Assembly (NCBI RefSeq): GCF_963678635.1
Contig: NC_087065.1
Location: forward strand, 47,310,381-47,374,380
Direction: 5' to 3'
DNA from: Symsagittifera roscoffensis
Lineage: Eukaryota > Xenacoelomorpha > Acoela > Convolutidae
Length of the DNA stretch: 64,000 nucleotides
Position 1 is the first letter of the stretch; every line of letters starts with the position of its first letter. The notes beneath the pieces were generated by a model. That model worked only from the letters and a program-made list of their open reading frames with translations. It did no database searches and was not told where the DNA came from. The translations under genes and the position numbers were made by a program. Of this stretch, positions 23,717 to 34,678 are shown piece by piece.

Positions 23717-25333
23717 TAAAAAGGGTTAAAGTATCGTTGCTGTTGCGAAGGTTACGATAGCCTTTTTTTATACATCTGCATACTGTAATTATCAGGGACG
23801 TCAGAAATGTGAGAATTATTAAGAGATGTCAAAAATGTGAGAATAAAAAAAGGAAAACATCAGTTCTACTGAAAAGATGTTTGAACATTTAAATAGTTAT
23901 TTGAAATATCGTACCTGAAGAGGTGATGAAGAATTTTCAAGAGGATTATGTAGGTTTGGCCTAGGGAATTAAAAAAGGATGAAAAAGTTGCAAAAAATTA
24001 TCAGGATGAGAATGAATAGTTGAAGAATGTTGGATATGAAAACTATGAAAGATTTGAAAAATTCGGAAAGTGTTGAAAAAAGATTTGAAAGCTTGTTACG
24101 AATTTTATGAACTGCTTGAGAAAAGAGCATTTGCAGAAGTGATTTCTTCGTCCAATTATTAATTGTTTTTGAGGCTAAATTCAAGTGTGAGGGCAATTTT
24201 CAAATTCTCAAAAATGCCAAATTCAAATTCAGCAATTTTTCAGAGGGGGAAACTTTGGAGGGCTCCTAAGTGCTTTGTTGTTAATTTTCGGATGATTGAG
24301 GGTATCTGAGAGATATTCTTACTTTAGGCTAAATGATAATATTCATTTTGCTCTTCAGGCTAATTTTATATTTTTGCCTGAGGTGTTTTTGAGGTCTAAA
24401 TTGGTGCAATATTGTTGATCTTTGTACTGCTTGATAGGGGAGGGTTGTAATTTTGAAACTGTTTTTTTGTTCAGGTGAGGGCTCCTAAGTGCTTTGTTGT
24501 TAATTTTCGGATGATTGAGGGTATCTGAGAGATATTCTTACTTTAGGCTAAATGATAATATTCATTTTGCTCTTTAGGCTAATTTTATATTTTTGCCTGA
24601 GGTGTTTTTGAGGTCTAAATTGGTGCAATATTGTTGATCTTTGTACTGCTTGATAGGGGAGGGTTGTAATTTTGAAACTGTTTTTTTGTTCAGGTGTCAA
24701 TGTTTAGTGGTTTGCTTATTTTTGACCTGGAGGTCTTTGGGATTAGCTTGAGGGTGGTTGTTTGTCGGCTATTGAAGTCGTGTTAAAAATGAGGTGATGA
24801 TTCGGAAAAGCTTCTAATTGGCTGAATTTGAACTAGTTGGTTTTAGTGCTTTTGAGCATGAAATTCGGTCCATGAAAATATCTTCAAGAGGTGAAAATGT
24901 TAATGAATCTAAAGTGGTTTTTGAAATTCAACTTTTTTCAATACTTTAGATTGTGGGATGAATGTTTTGTAATCTTTTCGTGGCTGATTTCGAAGTCGTG
25001 ATGATTGTCTATGTGGAGATTTTTATTTTTGATCTTGTGGTTTAATTTTTTCTCCTAATTTTTGATTTTTTCTGTTTCAGGTTTCTTTTTATTGTCTACG
25101 TTTTTTGATATTTGTTTTGAAAGTTCTTTTTCCTTTTTACTTAATTGTTTTGGTATATTTTGCACATCAGTGTTTTGATTTTGATTTCGTTCTGAACTAT
25201 TTTGAATGATTTTAAGTCCTGTAAAAGAGTATAATTGAGTAAGTTCTCGAAGTGCGTACTTTTTCGGGTAGTAAGCTAAAAGATTGTTTCGATGTTCAAC
25301 GATTTTTTTTGTCCAAGTCTGTAAGTTTGTATG
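23717..25333 (-). other. Spacer downstream of integrase, with a hydrophobic small ORF
   Basis: Mostly non-coding, T-rich on the plus strand, with a 219-bp tandem duplication (24258-24696). One minus-strand frame (23969-24196, 75 residues) ends in a strongly hydrophobic tail (LFILILIIFCNFFILF) that could span a membrane. In such AT-rich DNA this may be chance. Confidence 0.35.
24258..24696. repeat. 219-bp direct tandem duplication
   Basis: The sequence from GGCTCCTAAGTGCTTTG (24261) through TTTTTTTGTTCAGGTG (24477) is repeated immediately with an offset of 219 bases, ending at 24696. I saw a single difference (CTCTTCAGGC versus CTCTTTAGGC). The near-identity marks it as recent relative to the decay of the host element. 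Confidence 0.9.
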
Positions 25334-26320
25334 TTACATCCGTGGTTTATCAATTATTTGATACGGTCCTTTTTGAAGTGGTTGTAATTTATTCCTTTTT
25401 GTGTTGTAAATTTTAGAATTAAAACATATGTTCCGATTTTTAAATTTGTAGCTGGAGTAAATCGAGAATTTATTCGGGATTTCATGTTTTGTCTCTGTAA
25501 AAGTTTTTTTGTTACTTTCTGGTAAATTCCGTTGTTTTTTGTCTCTGTTTAAAATCCATTCGATGTGTGTTCTGGAAGCTAATTTTAAGATTTGTGGATA
25601 ATGAAAATGATCTTCATCATGGGTGTGAAGTGGTAAATTGTAACATATTGATTCTTTAGTTGGTTGGCAATAACCTTGTGCATTTTTTGAAGAATTTGCT
25701 GTGAACATTATTGGTTTCCGTGGTTTCTGGTTGAAAACCATTCCATAGGGTGATAGTCCTAGGGTGGTTGTGATCTGTGAATTATAAGATAGTGGGAATA
25801 ATTTTACATCTGTTGACCATTCAGTATATCGTGTGTCATTTCCGTTAATTATACATCTAAGATATTCTTGTAGTGAACGGTTCATACCTTCGACTAAAAC
25901 ATAAGTCCAAGGTGCAGGAGATGTACGTGGTTTGTGTTAATGTTATATAAGTGATATAGTGTAATGATTTCGTTGTTTATAAATTCAGTGCCATTGTCTG
26001 TACCAAGCACTTCGGGTAAAGCAAATTTTGCTATCCAGTGTTCACAAAGTGTTGTATATGCATAATAAGCATCACAATGAGGTACTGGGTTAAGTGCTAC
26101 GTAGTGTGTGAATGCGTCTACTATTACCATTATATATGAGTTTCCTTCTGAGGATGGTTATTTTGGTCCTTTTTTATCGAAAGAGATTCTATGATTGAAA
26201 TATAAATGTTGTGCTTTAAAATCTTGTTTTTCTGCGATTTGTTTTTGATTTGGGTATGGTTTGTTTAATTGACGTGTTATGTAATCGGTGCATTTGGGAA
26301 ATAAATTTTTGTGTAAATTT
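25334..26320 (-). pseudogene. Ty3/gypsy-type integrase (decayed)
   Basis: Frame 25894-26130 contains the first two acidic residues of the integrase triad in context: MVIVDAFTHY and, about 45 residues on, GTDNGTEF. Frame 25334-25885 begins near the expected glutamate (MNRSLQEYL) and runs through a LSPYGMVF segment to a C-terminal QPLQKGPYQIIDKP, resembling the GPY/F module that follows retroelement integrases. A frame break separates the two at about 25885-25894. The zinc-binding N-terminus should lie at about 26130-26320 and is interrupted by stops. Confidence 0.75.
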
Positions 26321-26970
26321 TAAATATGTTTTTTTCTGCTCCTGAGTGCCCTTTAGTGTGTAAAGTGTGAGAAGTATGAAAAGCTATAAGCATCCTATTT
26401 AATGGTAAGCAGGGTACTTTGATATCAAGTTTTTGGTTTCTAGATTATCCGTGTTTTCGTTGATTGAGGTGTCGTTAAATTTTCTGAAATATCTAAGAAG
26501 GGTTTTGTTTCCTAATATGGTTGTATCGGCTTTCAGTGGTTTGGTTTTATAATTGTGCCAAGATTTCAACTATCTAATGACTGGGTCAAGGTTTTGATGT
26601 TTTTGTAATAATTCGAGTGTTTTTGTCTGTTATTGGTAGAAAAATGTTTTCAATTTCCATTTTTGATAGAGGAGTTGTATCAAGTGGGTCATGAAGGCTA
26701 AAAATATGGTTAATTGTATATTTTGAATCAGTGTTTGGTGGGCCTGATAAATTTACATTATCAGTGAGAATTTCTTTTTCTATTAAGAGGAATATGTCTT
26801 TTTTATATAGTTTTTGTTTGAGTGGTTTTCGCTGTGTATTGTTTTTTATCGATGAAGAGTATGGTATCGGTTTGAATGTAGATGTTCCTAGTAAATCTAC
26901 TTCTTAGTGATTGTTTTGGCCTTCTAGATATAGTAAAAAATGTAGATAACTTTTTTATGATTGTTCTAAA
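26321..26970 (-). pseudogene. Pol linker between RNase H and integrase (heavily broken)
   Basis: The region between recognisable RNase H and integrase segments. It has short minus-strand frames and many stops and retains the A-rich coding-strand composition of the element. No motif is identified with confidence. Confidence 0.35.
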
Positions 26971-27557
26971 TCAGTTTTTACTGCATATTTGCATTGTAAT
27001 CTTGTTGATTTTTTGTCTTTTGCAAGAAATTTTTTTCATTTTTTGTGGTATTTCAACTGTTGTTTTTCGTGTCAATACTTCAGGTGGTGTATTTCTACTG
27101 AGAGTGTCGGGTAGTGCAAGGTTTTTTCCTGCTGCCCAAGCTATATGCAAGTTTGTAAATCTCATTAAAATAAGTTGGAATCTGTAAACTCTATGGTTTG
27201 GGTTTCATTTTTGTGTAAAGAGAGCAAATATTGGTTCATGGTCTGTAAAAAAACTGTTGGGGGTTTAGATCCAAGTATTGAAAATTCATATTCTGTTGTT
27301 GTACATATTATAGCGGTGCATTCTCTCATAAGGGTAGAGATTCTAAGTTCAGCTTGTGTAAATTGCCTAGATCTTGCTAAAATGAGGTTCATTTTATTTG
27401 CTCCATTGTGAGATTGTAATAATGCTGCGCGGATGCCAAAATTAAAGGCGTTGCACATAGCATAAAATGGTTGGTCGGAATTTGGAAAAGTGGTGATAAT
27501 TGTTCGGCGGGAAGATTTTTTATCTCTTCGAATCGCTTTTGATATTCTGTTGTTCAT
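26971..27557 (-). pseudogene. RNase H region of the minus-strand pol
   Basis: Frame 27165-27557 (130 residues) follows the reverse transcriptase. It has the usual opening of a gypsy-type RNase H: a strand ending near FNFGIRAALLQ, then a SRQFTQAE-type segment and an ECTAII helix. The following frame 26971-27165 has an AGKNLALPDTLSR segment, typical of the tail of gypsy RNase H domains. The first catalytic aspartate is replaced or out of frame (NAFNFGIRA instead of a DAS-type motif), consistent with decay. Confidence 0.65.
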
Positions 27558-27626
27558 TCAAAAATATTTTGCTTTCTAAGGATGTTGTAAAATGGTCTTA
27601 AGTATAGCTGAATTTTGTATACGTAT

Positions 27627-28560
27627 TTACCTAAGAAGTTCAACATTCCAAGTATTTCTTGTGTTTTTTTTATTTGAAGGTCGTTGGAGTTTTTGGATGG
27701 CGTCTATACGAGGTTTTAATGGAGTTATAGTGTTTTTTTTTTCTACAATATGTCCAAGGAATTTTACTCGTGTTAGGAAATGATGTGATTTATCTGGGGC
27801 TGCTTCCATGTTTTCTTGTAGTAATATTTGATGATATTTTTCCAAGACAGTAAACATTTGGTCTTTTGTTTGTGATTGCATATAAACATCGTCTAAATAT
27901 AAAATTGCATTTTTATTGAGTATTAATGGTCTAAAAATTTTACTCATTAATGCTTAAAAAGCTGTTGGTCATATGGAAATTCCATAGAATAATCTGTTGA
28001 ATTCGTATTGTTGATTTCCATTAACGAATTGTGTTAATCGTCGTGATTGTTCATCTAGTGGCATTTGATTGTATGCACTATTCATATCTGCTGTTGTAAA
28101 GTATTTACCGTTTATTTTTGTAAGAATTACTTGAAATGGTTCATTAGGCCAATTACAATTAGATTCATCAATGAGTGAATTTAAATATGTTGCATCTAGA
28201 ACGATTTTAACGATTCTCCTTTCGCTAAGATGATAACGGGGATTAAAAGGTGTTAATTTTTGGCGGTTCTTCTTTATTTACTGGAGAGATGATTTCATAT
28301 TGTTCTAGTATTTCAAGTAATCGGTTAACTTTATCTTGCAAGTGAATTGGGATTTTACTTGCTAGTTTTTTTTTGAAAACTGCGTCAGATTTTAGGGGTA
28401 AGTTTAATTGTGAATTTATTATTCCTACATCAAACTTTAATGTTGTGTAAACTTTCGGGTATTTTAATAATAGGTCAGCTAGTTGTTCGAATTCTTTTTG
28501 TGTTATCTGAGAGCGTATATTTTGAAATTTGAAATGTTGGTTTGAAATAGGGTGTCTTTG
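27627..28560 (-). pseudogene. Reverse transcriptase of the minus-strand element
   Basis: Frame 27627-27947 carries the catalytic YLDD box (AILYLDDVYM), followed by the usual HHFLTRVKFLGHIVEKK segment and an IQKLQRPSNKK stretch. Upstream pieces (about 27960-28560) carry ADMNSAYNQ-like and FNRLFYGIS-like segments corresponding to RT motifs 3-4, but with stops between them. The order RT then RNase H then integrase is that of Ty3/gypsy (Metaviridae) and retroviruses, not Ty1/copia. Confidence 0.8.
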
Positions 28561-28765
28561 TGAAATAATCTGTATTTCATTTTTTATTGCTTAAAATTTT
28601 ATTAATTGACAATTCTTCATCAAGAATTGTTGATTGACATATATCTAATAGTTGTAAAATATTTTTTACTCTATACGCTATTTCTTTTGTGGGAGAAATT
28701 GTCGCGTTAGTTTCACAATAAACTAAGAGTCCTAGTGGTAAGGTTATTTTATATGGAGAATTGTT

Positions 28766-29420
28766 TTATATGTGTAGAGAAATCATATCAGAGTTTGAGT
28801 CTTTCATGTATTTAATAGATGAAATTGTTACTCGGAAAATTTTGAGAATTGGTCTGAATTCAAGGTCAGACATAAAGAGAAGTTGTTTGTTTTGCTCTTT
28901 ATCATATTGGTGAATTTGTTTGATCGAAAAGTTATACATGTTTCCTGAAAGTGGTTTTAGGTGTTTTCGTTCCTGATTATATATGGGGTAAAATTTTGAG
29001 AAAAATGGTGGTTGTTTGTTTATTCTTTGAAAAAATGTCAATGAGGTGTTTCTCATTCTTGTGTATGTGTCTTTTATATGATTTTTACTATTTAAGATTT
29101 TTATTGTTGGTATGTATTTAGTAATAGATGGTATTCCAATGATATTATGTTTTATGTCAGTGATAAGAAAGATGTGTTTAAATGGTTCCCTCATGAGTTT
29201 GTTTTGTTCCATTGTTCGAGTGGTAACAGGGAAGAGTTGTATTTTTCCATAATTTGTTAAAGTTGATCCTTGTGCGGTTGCTAATCTATTTTTATTTTGA
29301 AGGGTATCAATTGTAGATTTAGAATTTTGATCTCATTCCAAGTGGGAATGTTTATAATATTTGATTCTGCTCCAGAATCGATTAAAAATTCTATTTCAAG
29401 GTCTGGTGTTTGCAATTGTT
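28766..29420 (-). pseudogene. Aspartic protease region of the minus-strand element
   Basis: At about 29345-29410 on the minus strand a segment reads FLIDSGAESNIINIP, with the retropepsin active-site triplet DSG after a hydrophobic strand. Frame 28766-29212 (148 residues) follows with HIFLITDIKHNIIGI, resembling the C-terminal part of retroviral proteases, and then a linker to RT. A frame break near 29215-29330 separates them. Confidence 0.6.
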
Positions 29421-29560
29421 TTGATTTTGGACTTTCTAAAAGAAGTGGGATTTTCCATATTTTTTCTTTTTGAAAATGTGTTTTTTTTAGGTATGTTTTG
29501 AGAAATATTATTTGTGTTTGAGCAATCTGTGGACTTTTCTTCTGATAGTTCTACTATTTT

Positions 29561-30500
29561 TTATATTTTTTCCTTTTTTGTATTATTTGGTATAGGCCTT
29601 GTATAATAATTTAAAAGAGATTGATCATGGTTTTGATATATCTGAGAATATATCGGTTGTTCATATATAATAGGCTCATAGTCATTTTCAACGTTTATCA
29701 TGTTAATTGAATTTGTGTTTTCTGTATCACTTTCGCTATCTGTGAATCCGCAATTCATGTTGTTGAATTACAATTCTGTGCTTTCGTTATTGTCAATACC
29801 GGGGGGTCTGGTTGAGTTTCTTCAGTTGATTGTACTTAATATTTTGTCGTTGATGTTTAGGTGTATTACCTCTATAATTTTGTTGTGAATTTTGATAACG
29901 TGTGTTGTTCCTATGTGAGGATTGAGAGTAGTTTCTTTGTCTGTTGTTATAGCATGAACTTTTGTTCTGTGAATTATTGCGTGATATTTTTTGATAATTA
30001 TTATATTTTGATCTGTTGTTAGAATAATCACGTGATCAATTATTTTGATAACTAGGATTTTGATTGTTTGAATAGTTTCTATATCAGTTTTATGAAGAGT
30101 TTCTAGATCGAATGTTTGAACAATTTCTGTTCCTAGAATTTGAATGGGATCTGTCATTAAACGAAATTTTGGGTTGATTTGAATTTGATCTTGAATGGTT
30201 ATTTTGATTTTGACTATTTCGACTATGTGATCGACTATACCTGTTTTGTGAGAAATTCTGTGAATTTCTTTAGTATGGTGATCGTCCTCTATAGTTTGTA
30301 TTATAGGGTGATTTGGGAGTAGTTTCCTGAACTGTTATTACTATGAATGTTTTTGTTGGTTAAATTTTGATCGTTCTTCATGTATTGATGAAAAGATTTA
30401 TTGGGTTCTCTATATTTTTGTGGTTTGTTTTGATTATCTTATTGTTTTTGTCTCCATTCAGCGATACTGTGTCCGTATCGTCGACAATAATTACCCCATT
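29561..30500 (-). pseudogene. Nucleocapsid region: degenerate zinc knuckle and Arg/Asn/Ser-rich tail
   Basis: At about 30450-30490 the minus strand reads NYCRRYGHSIAEWRQ, which fits a CCHC zinc knuckle with its second and last cysteines changed. Downstream (about 29820-30160) one frame is very rich in Asn, Arg, Ser and Gln, as in the basic tails of retroelement nucleocapsids, but is interrupted. Frame 29561-29758 contains acidic and Asn-rich sequence leading to the protease. Confidence 0.5.
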
Positions 30501-30609
30501 TTTTGAATGATGGTTTGCCTTTAAAGTTTGGGTTCATCTCGTAGATGTTAAAAAATTTGGTAATTTTTTCGGATAAATCAGTATCAGAGTCGTTGATATT
30601 GTTTATGTG

Positions 30610-31692
30610 TTAAGTAGTGGTTTGGATGTTGTTTGCAGATTGTAATTTTATTTTTTCTGTTTCTTCTAATATCATAGAAACTTCTGCTTGTTCTAGTTTT
30701 TCTACTAAATTTCTAAAAACAAAATCTGGTTTTTGGATTGAGGAATGAAGTGATGCTCTCTTTTTTATTGCTATTTTTCGTAATTGAGGTGTTAGAGTCA
30801 TCATTAGAATTTCTGTCATCTTTGTTTTTTTATAATCATGAGTATTAAATGAATATGCTTTTCGAACTAGTGTTTCTATTCTTACTGCAAGTTGTTTTAT
30901 TGTTTCACAGTCTACGAATTTCATTGCATAAAATTTTTTGATAACGTTTGTTTCTTTCTGAGTCAAATATTTTTGAGAATTCTTGTGTGAATCTTTTCCA
31001 ATCTGGTTTTTTTCTATAGGTAAAACTGAAAACCATTTTTGAACTGCGCCGTCAAGGGTAGTTTGGATTAGAGCTGTGTGTCTATGTATTCAATTTTGAT
31101 GAAGTGGGGTGTTTATTGGCTCAGGTCCTATATTTAAAATTAAATTTGCTGTGGCTGCGTTTAGATAATCTTCTACAGAGTATTCAGGATCTGTGCCTGT
31201 GAATACCATTAGTGATGTATTTGATGTTATTGATGATCCACCCATTAGGTATGGATTCATGGTCTTTTGTAGTGATTCTGCGGCGTGTGGCTTTTGAGAA
31301 AAGTTTGTTACTTGACTTTTTGTTATTTCGTGTTGTTGTAAATAATGTGGTAGTGGGATTTCATTTTGCATCTGAGTTGGTTGATATGAATGTGTATTTA
31401 CTGGATTTTGTTGTTGAAATTTATTATTATAAGGTGTTGGATTAGTTCTAGGTTGTCCTACTTGTTCATTTCGTGTGTATGGTTCGAAAATATCTGGTTG
31501 ATCAATGCTGTAAGAACGAGGTCTTTTGTTTGAGGAAAATTGTTGATGGTTTTGATTATAGTAATCATAATCATCTGATGGAGAATAATTTTGTGCGTAA
31601 TGATGAGGTTGATTTTTAGTATGGTATTTATTTGCATTGGTTTTACGTTGTTGAAAAAATGGGTAGTTTCCATTTTGGTAATAATTGATCAT
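30610..31692 (-). pseudogene. Gag (matrix/capsid) of the minus-strand element
   Basis: The frame from an ATG at 31692 to 31090 encodes about 200 residues. It starts with a Gln/Asn/Tyr-rich N-terminus (about 31300-31690) and then becomes capsid-like, with a segment near 31160-31250 in which SLMVFTGTDPEYSVEDYLNA resembles the beginning of retrotransposon gag capsids. A frame break near 31090 precedes an LDGAVQKWFSVLP segment (typical gag helix), and frame 30610-30966 continues with helical capsid sequence. No LTR or leader is found upstream; the element is cut off at about 31.7 kb by plus-strand gypsy sequence. Confidence 0.6.
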
Positions 31693-31699
31693 TTTACAA

Positions 31700-31900
31700 A
31701 AATGATCAGAATAGGACGCTGGTGAATATGCCCAGGGTATATTGCTCGAGGTATATGACAGACTGGGAAAAATATCTGCCGTAGGTGGTAGGGGCGTACA
31801 ATAGCACGCAGCACTCAACAACGGGGATCAGTCCCTTGTTAACAGGCAGAGAGAGAGAGAGAGAGAGATAGCGATGCCCCTGACTTTCTTCTATCCAGAG
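31700..31900 (+). pseudogene. Ty3/gypsy integrase fragment, 5' side of LINE insertion
   Basis: The plus strand reads a segment with AYNSTQHSTTGISPLL followed by GRERER. It is the conserved integrase region after the catalytic glutamate in Ty3/gypsy elements (A-Y-N-S-x-x-H-S-x-T-G-x-S-P). The expected GRE is followed by a GA microsatellite (about 31843-31867), which has expanded inside the coding region, then a PLTF-YPE segment. The 5' part of pol is missing because the minus-strand element abuts at about 31.7 kb. Confidence 0.65.
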
Positions 31901-31901
31901 T

Positions 31902-32772
31902 ATGAAAGTTTTAACACTCTTGCGAATGGAAAGAGAGGGGGTCAATAGTTTCGAGATACGCAGGGTTCTGGGGATAACATCTATCAGAACAAAAATAGAG
32001 ACGCGGGCGTTGGAAAGGATGGGCCACGTCCTTCGGATGAGCAACAACAGGACAACTAAAAAAGTTATACTAGGGCACTGGACAAACGAGAGAACACAAC
32101 AGGGTAGGTTAAATGGAGGCGTGGTTAATTACTGGAGGCGACTCATAAGGGAAGCGGGAGAGGACTGGACGAATATAAAAAATTTAACACAGGACCGGAA
32201 AAAATGGAAGGCGACAGTGAAAAGGAGAAAAGAAGCGCTAGAGAAATGGGAGAGTGAAATGTGCAGATACAGGGGAGGGGAGAAACCTAGAAGGAGCCAG
32301 GCGAGGTATCAGGGAGAAAACTTAACATGCAGGTGGGAGGGATGCGGACGAATTTGTAAAACGAAAGGAGGTCTAGTGCAGCATGAACGACGAGTTCACA
32401 GGATACAGGAGAGGGTGTTTAAATGCGATAGATGCAACAGAACTTTCGCGGAGAAGCACAACTTAACAAACCACAGCAAGAGCTGTAAGGGGGACCAGAT
32501 GGGTAGGTGTGGGGACTGCGCGGTGATGGTAACAAGGGGTAATATGGCGAGTCGTAGGAGGAGTTGCGGAGGAGGGAGTGGAACGGTAGGGAACACGGCG
32601 GCAAGGGAGACGGGAGGTAACAGGTACACGGGGACCAGGGAGAGGAAAGAGTGTGGATCCTGCGGAGCCTGGATCACTGCTAATAACCTAGCCAAGCATG
32701 AGAGGAAGTGCCAGAACGAACCACCCAAGGCCCCCCGAGGGGCGTAAATGGGAAACAGAACAGAACAGAACT
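31902..32772 (+). mobile_element. LINE 3' fragment: RT C-terminus with four C2H2-type fingers
   Basis: The open frame 31902-32747 (281 residues) begins with a segment typical of the RT thumb end in several non-LTR retrotransposons (RALERMGHVLRM). A WRRLIREAGEDW-type helix follows, then four Cys/His modules: CRWEGCGRI with HERRVH, CDRCNRTF with HSKSC, CGDCAVMV with RRRSC, and CGSCGAWI with HERKC. Downstream of the stop it ends in a short tandem repeat (ACAGAACAGAACAGAAC, to about 32772), a common LINE 3' tail. It is 5'-truncated, as most LINE insertions are. It is inserted in a gypsy integrase, pieces of which lie on both sides. Clade (R4/NeSL/RTE-like) is not determined. Confidence 0.7.
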
Positions 32773-32775
32773 ACA

Positions 32776-33240
32776 GGCGAAGGCATATACTGTGGGACAA
32801 GGTTTCTGGGTGTTCCAGAATGTCATACCCCAAAAGACAAAAAGTTATTTAAGAAATGGAGAGGGCCGTTCATGATAACGGAAGTGCACCAGCAGGGTCG
32901 GTTCTATCGCTTCTAAACCTCACTGGAAGACTGGTGCGTACCACAGAACATGGAAGGACTTGAGTATCTACTGGTGGAGCCAGCATGCGAGGTAAATGAG
33001 AAAGGCAACAAGTAGAAAAATGATGGCAACGAGAACATGAGTATGGATGACAACGAAAAGATAGAAGCAGACTCGGACGGAGGATCTTTCGCAGAGGAGG
33101 ATTGGAATGATCCAGAGCAAAACAAGGTGCCGATGTGGACAGAACCAGATATGCCCATGACGACAAAAACGAGAAAAGAAGGGCGCAAGAGGACAGGCAT
33201 GAGGTACGGCAGATATGGCGATGACTTCCAGAAGAGCTAG
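32776..33240 (+). pseudogene. Ty3/gypsy integrase C-terminus (GPF module) and acidic tail
   Basis: After the LINE the plus strand resumes gypsy sequence: AKAYTVGQGFWVFQNVIP in one frame, then KKWRGPFMITEVHQQGRFYRF in another. The latter is the GPY/F module at the end of Ty3/gypsy integrases. An in-frame TAA follows, and then (33037-33240) an acidic tail with EEDWNDPEQ and a basic RKEGRKRTG patch. At least two frame breaks are present, so this copy is dead. Confidence 0.65.
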
Positions 33241-33420
33241 GTGAAGAGATGGTGAACGTGGGCGATCTGGTAGCAGATGAGGAGTGGTAGATCATCAATA
33301 ACGGTGAGCAATCGTGTCAAGAAGATCACACCTCACCAGAGAAAGAAATGGACCTAGAATCTGAGGATACCGCAGTGGATGCATAACCTAGAGGCTGAGG
33401 ATAAGTTAGCGCAAAGTATT

Positions 33421-34134
33421 CAACAAGTCGACATATCAGCAGGGAAACATCTGAAAGGAGGAAAATCTTTGTTTGGTTGGACGGCGACAGACCGACAATT
33501 GGACATACCACTTGATAATTTGAGCCCAGCAACATCGACGGGGACGTCGATAAATATTTTTGTCCGGGGAGCAGGGGTAGGATTTACCCACACAAAAAAA
33601 TGATGATAAAGAAACTCAGGGAAAAGAGAGAGACTAGCGGACTGGAACTGGATCAGGAAGACGCCCAGCCTACCATCGGAAGAAACTTCAAGACCAAGTT
33701 ACTGATGACAAGTGAGTACTCAGAGAACATCCTGATCACGGACAGTGACTTTACCTTGTCAGATAGGATCTGCGCAATCTGCATAACACTGGATATGAGT
33801 ATTAACACCAGGTTGGAAGCCGATTTTTAAAAAAAGAGTACCAAAATGTGGAGTTTCTGTTCAGGCAGAGACCAGGAATAGTGGGAACGGCCGCATTTCT
33901 ACCTTCAGTTTCACAAGTTCCGGGCAAATACCTGTGCTTTTTGGTGACGAGAATCAGCGAGAGAAACATGATAATCCGGAGCTTGTGATGTTGGCTTTGA
34001 CACGGCTGAGGGATTTACTGGTCGAAAGAGGGATAGGAGACGTTTCAATGCCGGTCTACGATCCAAACAGGGACCGATTGAACCCTAAGGAACTGTACGC
34101 CATTCTGCAGTGGTCTTTACAGAAACGGAGATAA
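33421..34134 (+). pseudogene. Macro-domain-like accessory ORF, copy 1 (frame-broken)
   Basis: Frames 33379-33603, 33600-33830 and 33934-34134 together correspond to the copy 2 ORF at 38921-39633. The middle frame ends in a DRICAICITLDMSINTRLEADF segment that aligns by pattern with the strand-helix at the start of TARG1/Poa1-type macro domains (C-x-S-x-D-x-x-M-x-x-G-I-A-x-x-F). The last frame resembles their end (helix, then VSMPVYDPNRDRLNP). Breaks: a T5A homopolymer frameshift after ADF at about 33830, and one base lost near 33973 (ATGATAATCC versus ATGATAAATCC in copy 2). No ATG starts the frame. Confidence 0.45.
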
Positions 34135-34678
34135 TGGTAAAGCTACACCAGAAGTACTACTTGAGCATCGCCTGAGCTTCGGGTGGACACGAGGGTCTTG
34201 AGTCAGATGGACACGTGGTTCTTGAGTTAGGCAGTAAGGGGAGCATGCCTCAGGAAAATAGTTTTTAGTATGATTGGCATGACAATTGAAACAGAAATTT
34301 CAATTCGAACTATATGGTGCTAAAACATAAGGCGGATCTACATGTTTTTAATACCTAATTGAATTCTTTCATCAGAAACTGTCAGAATAACGTTTTAAGG
34401 GTACTAAGGGGGAGGTCTAGGCTGGCCATGAGCAAAGCATTGGTCTAAAACTCAATTTGATTTTCAGCTTGGTTTCGAATCAAAAACACAAAAACGATAA
34501 TTGGATTGAAAATACACGAATAACGGAAACGAAAGACATCGAACAGCTTTTCACAATCGGTATTGAAGAAAGGTATCTCTTGAGTATTAATCTGGGAAGG
34601 GTATTTCTTGAGTTGATCTAGGTAAGGTATTACTTGAGCAAGCTGCTTCGAGAGAACTCTTGAGAAAGAAGCACAGCA
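34135..34678 (+). other. Non-coding spacer, unit 1
   Basis: No plus-strand frame. The hexamer CTTGAG occurs seven times here (34160, 34197, 34221, 34579, 34607, 34633, 34659). The minus-strand 127-residue frame (34445-34828) overlaps the next plus-strand ORF and looks like a chance frame. Confidence 0.5.

Noticed and set aside
32396-32728. 110-residue minus-strand ORF
   Set aside because: Complement of the zinc-finger-encoding LINE ORF.
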